The notes below the pieces were generated by a model. The model worked only from the letters and a program-made list of their open reading frames with translations. It was not told the origin of the DNA and ran no database searches. Both the position numbers and the translations under genes were made by a program. Shown here piece after piece: positions 7,264 to 13,332 of a stretch of DNA of 14,920 nt (positions are counted from its first letter, which is position 1; each line of letters starts with the position of its first letter). The DNA is from an uncultured Lachnospiraceae bacterium (GTDB taxonomy: Bacteria > Bacillota > Clostridia > Lachnospirales > Lachnospiraceae). The DNA is taken from positions 1 to 14,920 of the forward strand of contig CAMNGO010000032.1 of assembly GCA_946538445.1 (NCBI GenBank), written 5' to 3'.

Positions 7264-8364
7264 ATGAAACGATGTAAAAAAATGCTGGGTCTGTTCCTTG
7301 TCCTTTTGATGGTAGTCTCTCTGATTCCACAGACAGAGACCAGGGCCGCATCGAAAGTTAAAATCATATACAGGAAAAAGACAACAGCATATGCCAGAAA
7401 AAAGACATTCATCTATCTCAATGGCAAGAAGAAAGCAATCATGAAAACCCCGACCTTTATGAAACAAGGTTGTTATGTAGGCCCGGCTTCCACGATTTTT
7501 AAAGCCTCCGGTATGGATGTTGTTTATAAAGATGTGGGACATAAAACCCTGACCCTCACCCGGGGGAAATATAAAGTAAAGATGACCAACGGCAGTGTGA
7601 AGGCTGTGGTAAATGGCAAGAAAGTCATCTGGGATACCGCTCCCATCTATGCCAAATATAAGAGCAGCGGGAAGAAACGCTGGATCGTCCCGATCAAAGA
7701 TGTTTCCCAGGCTCTGGGATTGAATTACAAGGTAGTGAAAAATGTGGTAAAGGTCAGTGCAGGCAACCCGGTCATGGCTCCTTCCAGTACTTCCAAGGTA
7801 GTGCTGGTCTTGGATGCCGGACACGGAGGGAGCGACTCCGGTGCGACGGGAAATGGTAACCTGGAGAAAACCATGACCTTAAGGATTGTCACCGAAGCCA
7901 AAAAATATTTTGATCAGGATACCAGGTTCCAGGTCTATTACACCAGGACGGGAGACCAGACCCTCACCCTTGCGAATCGTTATACCCTTGCCAATAGCGT
8001 TAATGCAGATATCTTTATCAGTGTTCATATCAATTCTTATAAGTCAACATCCACCGGCACGGAGACCCTGTATAGCAGGGATCGGAATGCCCTCACTCAG
8101 AAAGGAAATATCAGTTCTCTTGAACTGGCATCGGCCATGCAGCAGGCAGCCTGTGTGGCAACAGGATTTACCAACAGGGGCCTGGTGAACCGGCCAAATC
8201 TTCAGGTTTTAAAATATACGAATATGCCGGCCTGTCTGATCGAGTATGGATTTATCTCCAACCGTACAGAATGTATCTCCATGAACGCCAATATGGCCAA
8301 TTATGGTAAGGCATTGTATCAGAGTGTTGTTGATTTTATGAAGGCCAAGGGAAAAATCAGATAA
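7264..8364 (+). CDS. Secreted N-acetylmuramoyl-L-alanine amidase (Amidase_3)
   Basis: A 366-residue exported zinc amidase that cuts the bond between N-acetylmuramic acid and the peptide stem of peptidoglycan. Residues 1-29 are a signal peptide (hydrophobic core LGLFLVLLMVVSLI, cleavage near TRAA). Residues 30-170 form a basic, beta-rich region resembling the copper-amine-oxidase-like N-terminal/stalk domain found in clostridial wall enzymes. The Amidase_3 domain (about 177-363) has all expected residues: H187 in DAGHGG, E201 in NLEKT, H255 in SVHIN, and catalytic E327 in LIEYGF. ATG is preceded by AAGGAG 5 bp upstream. It closes the two-component operon and is followed by a clear hairpin terminator at 8389-8422. 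Likely role: wall turnover or daughter-cell separation under control of the upstream system. Confidence 0.93.
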   Translation: MKRCKKMLGLFLVLLMVVSLIPQTETRAASKVKIIYRKKTTAYARKKTFIYLNGKKKAIMKTPTFMKQGCYVGPASTIFKASGMDVVYKDVGHKTLTLTRGKYKVKMTNGSVKAVVNGKKVIWDTAPIYAKYKSSGKKRWIVPIKDVSQALGLNYKVVKNVVKVSAGNPVMAPSSTSKVVLVLDAGHGGSDSGATGNGNLEKTMTLRIVTEAKKYFDQDTRFQVYYTRTGDQTLTLANRYTLANSVNADIFISVHINSYKSTSTGTETLYSRDRNALTQKGNISSLELASAMQQAACVATGFTNRGLVNRPNLQVLKYTNMPACLIEYGFISNRTECISMNANMANYGKALYQSVVDFMKAKGKIR

Positions 8365-8388
8365 AAGACGATTCCGATTGAAATCAGA

Positions 8389-8422
8389 AAAAGCCGTTCT
8401 TCCTGATAGAAGAACGGCTTTT
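8389..8422 (+). terminator. Rho-independent terminator after the amidase gene
   Basis: Perfect 14-bp arms AAAAGCCGTTCTTC (8389-8402) and its complement (8409-8422) enclose a 6-base loop. The stem ends in TTTT followed by ATAATAT, and reads as a terminator on both strands because the left arm begins with AAAA. It ends the operon running from 3847. Confidence 0.88.
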
Positions 8423-8430
8423 ATAATATA

Positions 8431-8464
8431 AAAAGGCTGCCAGCACTAAATTTAGTGTGACAGC
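8431..8464 (-). terminator. Terminator of the tRNA-Gly genes (minus strand)
   Basis: On the minus strand GCTG...CAGC flank a CACTAAATTTAGTG core palindrome (about 8443-8458), and the hairpin is followed by CCTTTTT at 8430-8436. It lies 12 bp beyond the 3' end of tRNA-Gly(GCC), where the tRNA transcript should end. The outer GGCTGCC and ACTAA...TTAGTG elements are shared with the 3655-3716 hairpin. Confidence 0.78.
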
Positions 8465-8475
8465 AAAAAAAGAAG

Positions 8476-8547
8476 AGCGCGAGACGGGATTCGAACCCGC
8501 GACCCTCGCCTTGGCAAGGCGATACTCCACCACTGAGCCACTCGCGC
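8476..8547 (-). tRNA. tRNA-Gly (anticodon GCC)
   Basis: On the minus strand a 7-bp acceptor stem GCGCGAG/CTCGCGC, D arm GCTC...GAGT, anticodon stem TCGCC/GGCGA with loop TTGCCAA (anticodon GCC), and T arm with GGTTCGAATCC all fold correctly. The discriminator is T, and the CCA end is not encoded (CTT follows), so nucleotidyltransferase must add it. It reads glycine codons GGC and GGU. Confidence 0.96.
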
Positions 8548-8570
8548 ATAAGAAATATTCAACTGTGTAA

Positions 8571-8598
8571 AGTATATCATAAATATTCATATTGTCAA
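8571..8598 (-). promoter_or_regulatory. Promoter of tRNA-Gly(GCC)
   Basis: On the minus strand a perfect TTGACA (-35, 8598-8593) is followed after 16 bp by TATACT (-10, 8576-8571), one mismatch from consensus. Transcription would start near 8564, about 17 bases before the tRNA 5' end. It gives this tRNA its own strong promoter although a second tRNA-Gly lies just upstream. Confidence 0.8.
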
Positions 8599-8660
8599 CA
8601 ATAATTTTGATAGTTTGGACAACTATGAATATTCATATCGTAAAAAAGCCTTTTTGAAAG

Positions 8661-8731
8661 AGCGGATGACGGGAATCGAACCCGCGTCCTCAGCTTGGGA
8701 AGCTGATGTTCTACCATTGAACCACACCCGC
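8661..8731 (-). tRNA. tRNA-Gly (anticodon CCC)
   Basis: On the minus strand the acceptor stem GCGGGTG/CATCCGC (one G-U pair), D arm GTTC AATGGTA GAAC, anticodon stem TCAGC/GCTGA with loop TTCCCAA (anticodon CCC), and T arm with GGTTCGATTCC fold as tRNA-Gly. It reads codon GGG. The discriminator is T and CCA is not encoded. No convincing terminator separates it from the downstream tRNA-Gly(GCC), 113 bp away. Confidence 0.95.
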
Positions 8732-8753
8732 AAGAATCTTTCGAACGTCATAT

Positions 8754-8782
8754 ATCATAACATAAATTTCTCTGTGATGCAA
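8754..8782 (-). promoter_or_regulatory. Promoter of tRNA-Gly(CCC)
   Basis: On the minus strand TTGCAT (8782-8777) is followed after 17 bp by TATGAT (8759-8754), one mismatch from the -10 consensus. The expected start near 8747 is about 16 bases before the tRNA. The -35 element is weak. Confidence 0.6.
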
Positions 8783-8825
8783 GGGAAAGATAAGGATGGC
8801 GACAGTGGCTCCTTTCTGATTAAAG

Positions 8826-8854
8826 TTGACGAAACAGGTCTTTCTCGTTATCAT
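8826..8854 (+). promoter_or_regulatory. Promoter of the B12 radical SAM gene
   Basis: TTGACG (8826-8831) and TATCAT (8849-8854), each one mismatch from consensus, are separated by exactly 17 bp. Transcription would start near 8861, about 27 bases before the TTG start codon. It is divergent from the tRNA promoter at 8754-8782. Confidence 0.72.
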
Positions 8855-8887
8855 TATATCTGAAAAAATAAGAAACAGGAGAGAGCC

Positions 8888-10648
8888 TTGCGATATTTAC
8901 TTTGTGGTATCAATGCAAAATATATACATACCAATCTGGCCATACTGTCCCTGCAGGCTTATGCCAGGGAGAAAGGTGAGAAGGAGATACTGATTCGGGA
9001 ATACACTATAAATCATTATGTGGACGACATCCTCCAGGACCTCTATGAAGCAGAAGCGGACGTGATCATTTTTTCCTGCTACATCTGGAATATCGATTTT
9101 GTGACAGAACTGGCGGAGGAGTATAAGAAGATTGCTCCCCATTGCTCCATCTGGGCGGGAGGTCCCGAGGTGTCCTACGACAGCAGGCAGTTCCTGGCTG
9201 ACAATCCTGCGGTGGATCTGGTCATGCGGGGGGAAGGAGAAGAAACCTTCTACCGGCTGACGGAGTCCTTTGACGGCTCCATATCATCCATACCGGAATT
9301 TCCGGGTATCGCAGTCCGGAGAGAGAAGGGTCTGCCGGTGGACTATGGGATGGCACCTATGATGGATATGGACCGGATTCCCTTTGTCTATGATGATTTC
9401 TCTGCTTTTGAGCATAAGATTCTCTACTATGAGACCAGCAGAGGCTGCCCCTTTTCCTGCAGTTACTGTCTGTCTTCCCTCGATAAGCGGGTGAGGTTCC
9501 GCTCCATGTCCCTGGTAAAAAGAGACCTGGATGCATTTCTTGCTGCCGGAGTTGCCCAGGTGAAGTTTGTGGACCGGACATTCAACTGCGATATTGGCAG
9601 GGCCAAGGATATCTGGACCTACCTGACTCAGCATGACAACGGGGTGACGAATTTTCATTTTGAGATTTCCTCGGATATCCTGGACCAGGATTGCATCGAC
9701 CTGTTCCGCAAGATGAGGCCGGGGCTGATCCAGCTGGAGATCGGAGTACAATCCACCAATCCACCTACTCTGGATGCCATCCGCAGACACATGGATCTGG
9801 AGAAACTCTTCCTGAGGGTAGATCAGGTCCACGCCTTGGGAAATATCCATCAGCATCTGGATCTGATCGCGGGTCTGCCTCATGAGGACTATGAGCGATT
9901 CTCCTATTCCTTCGATGATGTCTATGCCCATAAGCCTGACCAGCTTCAGCTGGGATTTCTGAAGGTTTTAAAAGGAACCAGGATGATGGAGGAGTCCGGG
10001 GATCATGAGATACGTTACCGTGGATGTTCTCCTTATGAAGTCCTATCCACCAGATGGCTGTCCTACAGGGATGTCATCGCTTTAAAAGGAATCGAAGAGC
10101 TGGTGGAATTATATCATAACAGTGGACAGTACAACCACACCCTTTCCTATGTGGTTCCCATGTTTGAGAGACCCTTTCTCTTTTATCAAAGCTTTTCCCG
10201 CTACTATCGGGGTAAAGAACTTCATAAAAGGAACCACAACCGGTTACAAAAATATGAGATCCTGAGGGATTTTCTTAAGAGTCAGGATATGGAGATGCCT
10301 TTGCTTGATGAGATCATTCTCTATGATCTCTATCTTCGGGAAAATGTGAAGGGAAGACCCTCCTGGGCCCCTGATATTTTACCTTATAAGAAAATGTGGA
10401 AGGAAATCTACCGAACCCGGAGAGATCTTATCTACCCGGATGCGCCGGAGGAGAGCTATGATTCAAGATATGCAGCGAACCATAGCCACATGGAGAGGTT
10501 TTCCTTTGATATCTGTACTTTTGTCAGAGAAGGAAGATATCTGCCAGGGACCTATGACTGCATCTTTGACTACACCTGCAGAAACCCGTTAAATCAGGAA
10601 GCAAGAACCCTGTGCTTTCAGGTAGAGGAAAACATTTACAAACAATGA
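8888..10648 (+). CDS. B12-binding radical SAM protein with C-terminal DUF4080 domain
   Basis: A 586-residue cytoplasmic enzyme with three parts. Residues 1-140 form a cobalamin-binding Rossmann-like domain (MRYLLCGINAKYIHTNLAI, VIIFSCYIWN, IWAGGPEVSY, VMRGEGEETF). Residues about 175-400 are the radical SAM barrel: the 4Fe-4S motif is C187-x3-C191-x2-C194 in SRGCPFSCSYC, and VQSTNPPTLDAIRR and GLPHEDYERF are typical barrel motifs. The remainder (about 400-580) matches the DUF4080 tail found in this subfamily. Such B12 radical SAM enzymes often methylate or rearrange unactivated carbons; the substrate of this subfamily is not known to me. The start is TTG 8888, supported by AGGAGAG at 8877-8883 and by the conserved family N terminus. 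It has its own promoter and no obvious partner gene. Confidence 0.9.
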   Translation: MRYLLCGINAKYIHTNLAILSLQAYAREKGEKEILIREYTINHYVDDILQDLYEAEADVIIFSCYIWNIDFVTELAEEYKKIAPHCSIWAGGPEVSYDSRQFLADNPAVDLVMRGEGEETFYRLTESFDGSISSIPEFPGIAVRREKGLPVDYGMAPMMDMDRIPFVYDDFSAFEHKILYYETSRGCPFSCSYCLSSLDKRVRFRSMSLVKRDLDAFLAAGVAQVKFVDRTFNCDIGRAKDIWTYLTQHDNGVTNFHFEISSDILDQDCIDLFRKMRPGLIQLEIGVQSTNPPTLDAIRRHMDLEKLFLRVDQVHALGNIHQHLDLIAGLPHEDYERFSYSFDDVYAHKPDQLQLGFLKVLKGTRMMEESGDHEIRYRGCSPYEVLSTRWLSYRDVIALKGIEELVELYHNSGQYNHTLSYVVPMFERPFLFYQSFSRYYRGKELHKRNHNRLQKYEILRDFLKSQDMEMPLLDEIILYDLYLRENVKGRPSWAPDILPYKKMWKEIYRTRRDLIYPDAPEESYDSRYAANHSHMERFSFDICTFVREGRYLPGTYDCIFDYTCRNPLNQEARTLCFQVEENIYKQ

Positions 10649-10663
10649 AAATTAGAATAATAT
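10635..10663 (+). promoter_or_regulatory. Possible promoter of the lipoprotein gene
   Basis: TTTACA (10635-10640, five of six) and TAATAT (10658-10663, four of six) are spaced by 17 bp and overlap the end of the radical SAM gene. A start near 10670 would give a leader of about 56 bases. Read-through from upstream is equally possible because no terminator is visible. Confidence 0.42.
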
Positions 10664-10711
10664 TAAGATGTAAGGGCAATACTTCTTTGACTCTTATATC
10701 TTATCATTACC

Positions 10712-10720
10712 AAAGGAGGG
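10712..10720 (+). promoter_or_regulatory. Ribosome binding site fixing the lipoprotein start
   Basis: AAAGGAGGG lies 5 bp before ATG 10726 and decides this start. The open frame extends upstream to 10612, but that part overlaps the radical SAM gene and would bury the signal sequence. Confidence 0.85.
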
Positions 10721-10725
10721 AAAAT

Positions 10726-11682
10726 ATGATTAGGAAAAAAATGATCGCTATCTTATGTGCATCCATAATGATCATGGGCATGTTGGCCGGATGCGGAGCT
10801 TCTAACGGATCAGGCGGTACCGCGTCAAATCAGGATAAGAAAGAGTTGCTGCAGTCCATGTGGACATCAGAGGAAGAACTGGGCATCGCAGGAAAATATA
10901 ATGAGGTTGCCGATATCACCGACGGGAAGGTCGATCCTGATCTGGTGGGTGTATGGAAAGATGCGGACCAGTCCTTCACTTACATATATAGCGAAGACGG
11001 GACAGCCTCATTTGAGAGCACAGATTACGGCAACAGCGATCCGCTGCCCTTCACCTGCCTGACCATCGGGGATCATCAGGTAATATGTCAGGAATCTACC
11101 ATGGTAGATTACTCCGATGATACCGAGGTGGAGACCACGGTGATGGGGTATGAAACCTATAAGGTGGATGGAGATGTTATGTATCAGGTTGTTGTGGACA
11201 GTGTTCAGGAAGGAGTTACCTATGTGACAACTTCTTTACTGACCCTTTATAAAGCGGATGAGTCCGGTGATATCTCGAAAGCCATCTCTAATCACCCGGA
11301 AAACATTGAGTATCTCAATGGAGAATGGAACTATGAAGGCGGAACCGTCAGCATTGATGACAAAGGGATGACCGTAACCGGAGGATCCGACCAACTGGGC
11401 CAGGCTCCCCTGCCTATTAATGCAACTGAGGATGGATATCTGGAAGTCAAAGCAGGAGATGCCACCTCAAAATATAGTTTCAACATAACACTGAATACCG
11501 AATTCAAGGATGATACCAAGAAAGAGATCGACAAACAGGAATATGGTTTCAATCTCTACTATAAGGGAGCAGATAAGGATGACAGACCAAATCTGGCTGA
11601 GATCATGGAGGACTGGAACAAGGAATACGATTATGAAGAATACCTGTTTAATCTGAATCTGACCAGACCGGTAGATGAATAA
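10726..11682 (+). CDS. Lipoprotein of unknown function with two GxW-type beta modules
   Basis: A 318-residue exported lipoprotein. The signal peptide MIRKKMIAILCASIMI ends in the lipobox LAGC, giving lipidated C23, then a Gly/Ser-rich linker. Two similar regions start with an LVGVW/LNGEW-type strand (W77 and W201), each followed by short beta strands such as YIYSEDGTASF and VSIDDKGMTVTG, which recalls lipocalin-like or DUF-type beta-barrel lipoproteins; the similarity is weak and only suggestive. The mature chain is acidic (many Asp/Glu) and ends with a Tyr/Glu-rich segment. I do not recognise a named family or enzymatic motif. It is probably anchored on the outer face of the membrane. It is followed after 32 bp, without terminator, by a small membrane protein gene. 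Confidence 0.85.
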   Translation: MIRKKMIAILCASIMIMGMLAGCGASNGSGGTASNQDKKELLQSMWTSEEELGIAGKYNEVADITDGKVDPDLVGVWKDADQSFTYIYSEDGTASFESTDYGNSDPLPFTCLTIGDHQVICQESTMVDYSDDTEVETTVMGYETYKVDGDVMYQVVVDSVQEGVTYVTTSLLTLYKADESGDISKAISNHPENIEYLNGEWNYEGGTVSIDDKGMTVTGGSDQLGQAPLPINATEDGYLEVKAGDATSKYSFNITLNTEFKDDTKKEIDKQEYGFNLYYKGADKDDRPNLAEIMEDWNKEYDYEEYLFNLNLTRPVDE

Positions 11683-11700
11683 TACATTAAGCTGATTGTG

Positions 11701-11708
11701 AAGGAGGT
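11701..11708 (+). promoter_or_regulatory. Consensus ribosome binding site of a 33-codon gene
   Basis: AAGGAGGT at 11701-11708 is a full match to the anti-Shine-Dalgarno sequence, 6 bp before ATG 11715. It has no other start codon to serve and is strong support that the short frame is translated. Confidence 0.8.
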
Positions 11709-11714
11709 CATGGA

Positions 11715-11816
11715 ATGCGTTCCAAGAAATATCAGAAGATAACTGCCATCATTATTATCGTTGTAATCCTGGCCATGGTAATCACTTCTGTCTGTTCCGG
11801 ATTATTGATGGGATAA
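11715..11816 (+). CDS. Small single-span membrane protein, 33 residues
   Basis: A short gene encoding 33 residues. A basic head (MRSKKYQK) is followed by a continuous hydrophobic segment (about 9-31, rich in Ile/Val, including AIIIIVVILAMV) and a terminal GLLMG, so it should insert as one transmembrane helix with the N terminus in the cytoplasm by the positive-inside rule. The ribosome site AAGGAGGT is perfect. It lies between the lipoprotein (32 bp upstream) and the AIR-synthase-like gene (45 bp downstream of its stop to the preferred ATG). Small proteins of this build are common in Clostridia and often assist or regulate membrane complexes, but no function is recognised here. A cysteine (C27) sits near the outer end of the helix; no lipobox is convincing. 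Confidence 0.72.
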   Translation: MRSKKYQKITAIIIIVVILAMVITSVCSGLLMG

Positions 11817-11861
11817 GTGCAGATAAGTGCAACCGATAATCAGGAAGAAAACGAGGTAAAA

Positions 11862-12782
11862 ATGCTGCGTATAGGAAGGATGAAGGAGAGTATTTACAAC
11901 CGCTCCGTACTGAAGCAATTACATAACGACAAGAATCGGATCCTGCCTGATGCAGCTCGTACGATAATCGTGGAAGGATGGACTCTGGCTGCGGAACGAA
12001 TCGTCACCAATATGATAAATACATTCGTGGCAGAGTGTTCTTACCCGGCTGAGATTACAGTGTCCGTAATCCTGCCGGAAGGCACGGAGGAAAAAGAATT
12101 CCGAGGAGTCATTTCCAGGTTGGGAAGCCAATGTGCAGACAACCATATCCACCTGACTGTCACAGATATCAGAGTCCTGTCACAGACGGGACTGCCGGTT
12201 TTCACAGCGGTAGGGATGACTTTTGAAAAAGACCTGAGACCGATGGGAAGATTAGAGCCGGATATGGATATCATAGTTGCAGGAACCATCGCCTGTGAAG
12301 GGGCAGCCATCCTGGCTTTGGAAAAGGAAAAACAGTTAAAAGAACGGTTCGCCGGTTTTTTTGTGGATACTGCAAAGCAGCTATTTGACTCTGCCGCCAT
12401 GCCCATGGCAAGGGACATCCTGCTCCGTCAGGGGATCTCCGGAATCGCAGTAAGAGAAGGTGGTATCTTCGCAAGCCTGTGGGAATTGGGCTCCACCGGA
12501 AAAGTGGGCCTGGATATCAATCTGAAGGCCATCCCGATCCGGCAGCATACCATAGAGGTCTGCGAGTTCTGTAATATCAATCCTTATATGCTCTTGTCGG
12601 GGGGATGTATCCTGCTGGTTTCTCCGCAAGGGGAAGATCTCTTTTCGGCTCTTTCCGGGGAGGGAATACAGGCAGCAGTAATCGGCCGTACCACTTCAGG
12701 AAATGACCGGATCATCCGCTATGACGATGAGATCCGGTATCTGGAGCCGCCTAAGACCGACGAGATCTATCGAGTGAAATAA
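11862..12782 (+). CDS. Divergent AIR-synthase-like (PurM/HypE-type) protein, probably degenerate
   Basis: A 306-residue soluble protein with the overall layout of PurM/HypE-like proteins. The C-terminal half is recognisable: GTIACEGAAILALEKE, REGGIFASLWELG (199-209), VGLDINLKAIPIRQHTIEVCEFCNINPYMLLSGG, and AVIGRTTSGNDRII. Usual family motifs appear lost: the N-terminal Gly-rich GEDCA-type nucleotide site after LKQLH is replaced by KNRILPDAART, the central AGGHTEV-type loop is not seen, and the usual HDVTEGG reads IAVREGG at 195-201, without His and Asp. This suggests a non-catalytic or altered-function paralogue. ATG 11862 is chosen from the family-like opening MLRIGRMKESI and GAGGT 4 bp upstream; GTG 11817, touching the small-protein stop, is an alternative. 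Motif expectations are from memory of the family. Confidence 0.75.
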   Translation: MLRIGRMKESIYNRSVLKQLHNDKNRILPDAARTIIVEGWTLAAERIVTNMINTFVAECSYPAEITVSVILPEGTEEKEFRGVISRLGSQCADNHIHLTVTDIRVLSQTGLPVFTAVGMTFEKDLRPMGRLEPDMDIIVAGTIACEGAAILALEKEKQLKERFAGFFVDTAKQLFDSAAMPMARDILLRQGISGIAVREGGIFASLWELGSTGKVGLDINLKAIPIRQHTIEVCEFCNINPYMLLSGGCILLVSPQGEDLFSALSGEGIQAAVIGRTTSGNDRIIRYDDEIRYLEPPKTDEIYRVK

Positions 12783-12810
12783 AACTATGAAAATAAATGA
12801 AATATCTGAA

Positions 12811-12849
12811 AGGAGAGTTTCCCATTTTTGTGGGTTGTAGGAATGTGCT
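12811..12849 (+). promoter_or_regulatory. Leader of the Lrp gene with an unused strong ribosome-site-like sequence and small hairpin
   Basis: AGGAGAG at 12811-12817 looks like a strong ribosome site but lies over 30 bp before ATG 12850. A small CCCA/TGGG stem (12821-12824 with 12831-12834) follows it, then TAGG at 12838-12841, the nearer, weaker site that probably serves ATG 12850. An in-frame TAG at 12838 rules out a longer Lrp start. No clear promoter was seen. Confidence 0.3.
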
Positions 12850-13332
12850 ATGCGTAATGAGATTTTAAGGATGCTTGAAAACAACAGCAAGATTGATCTG
12901 CATGATGTTGCCCTGATGTTAGGCACGGATGAGACAGTGGTATTAGGTGAGATAGAGAAGCTGGAGAAGGAAGGAATTATCTGCGGATATCCGACCCTGA
13001 TCAATTGGGATAAGACGGATATCGACAAGGTAAGTGCTTTGATCGAGGTTCATGTGACACCACAGCGCGGCAGCGGATATGAGAAGCTGGCGGAGCGGAT
13101 TACCAATTACCCGGAGGTAAGAGCTATCTATCTGATGTCCGGGGCCTATGATTTTGCCGTATTTCTGGAGGGGAAAACCCTGAAAGAAGTATCCATGTTT
13201 GTGACGACACGTCTGTCTACCCTGGATGACGTGGCCGGCACCACAACTCATTTTATTTTAAAGAAATACAAGGATCACGGTATGATCCTGATCGATAAGC
13301 CAGTAAGTGAAAGAATGAAGGTGACACCATGA
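12850..13332 (+). CDS. Lrp/AsnC-family transcriptional regulator
   Basis: A 160-residue DNA-binding regulator. The N-terminal winged helix (about 1-55) reads ILRMLENNSKIDLHDVALMLGTDETVVLGEIEKLEKEGII, and the C-terminal AsnC/RAM ligand domain (about 62-140) has VSALIEVHVTPQ, VRAIYLMSGAYDFAVFLEG and the family-typical strand-helix pattern. Such proteins usually sense amino acids and control nearby amino-acid genes. The gene overlaps the downstream aminotransferase start by 4 bp (ATGA), so the two are translationally coupled and the aminotransferase or its substrate is the obvious target or ligand. The start is ATG 12850; an in-frame stop at 12838 prevents extension. Confidence 0.93.
   Translation: MRNEILRMLENNSKIDLHDVALMLGTDETVVLGEIEKLEKEGIICGYPTLINWDKTDIDKVSALIEVHVTPQRGSGYEKLAERITNYPEVRAIYLMSGAYDFAVFLEGKTLKEVSMFVTTRLSTLDDVAGTTTHFILKKYKDHGMILIDKPVSERMKVTP

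Noticed and set aside
8384..8590. Minus-strand frame of 68 residues spanning the tRNA-Gly(GCC) gene
   Set aside because: It reads through the tRNA itself (segment VVEYRLAKARVAGSNPVSRS), a well-known type of spurious tRNA-derived protein; no ribosome site.
8642..8656. AAAAAGCCTTTTT palindrome after tRNA-Gly(CCC) as a terminator
   Set aside because: The stem would be five A-T pairs around a three-base loop, too weak to be a real hairpin.
8615..8863. Plus-strand frame of 82 residues across the tRNA-Gly(CCC) gene
   Set aside because: Its core is the antisense translation of the tRNA (MTGIEPASSAWEADVLPLNH), a recurrent annotation artefact.
10687..10707. TTGACT with TATCAT as a promoter before the lipoprotein
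   Set aside because: The two elements are only 9 bp apart, too close for a sigma-A promoter; the 10635-10663 pair fits better.
12787..12840. 17-codon frame (MKINEISERRV...) between the AIR-synthase-like gene and Lrp
   Set aside because: No ribosome site precedes its ATG and nothing in it suggests an attenuator peptide.
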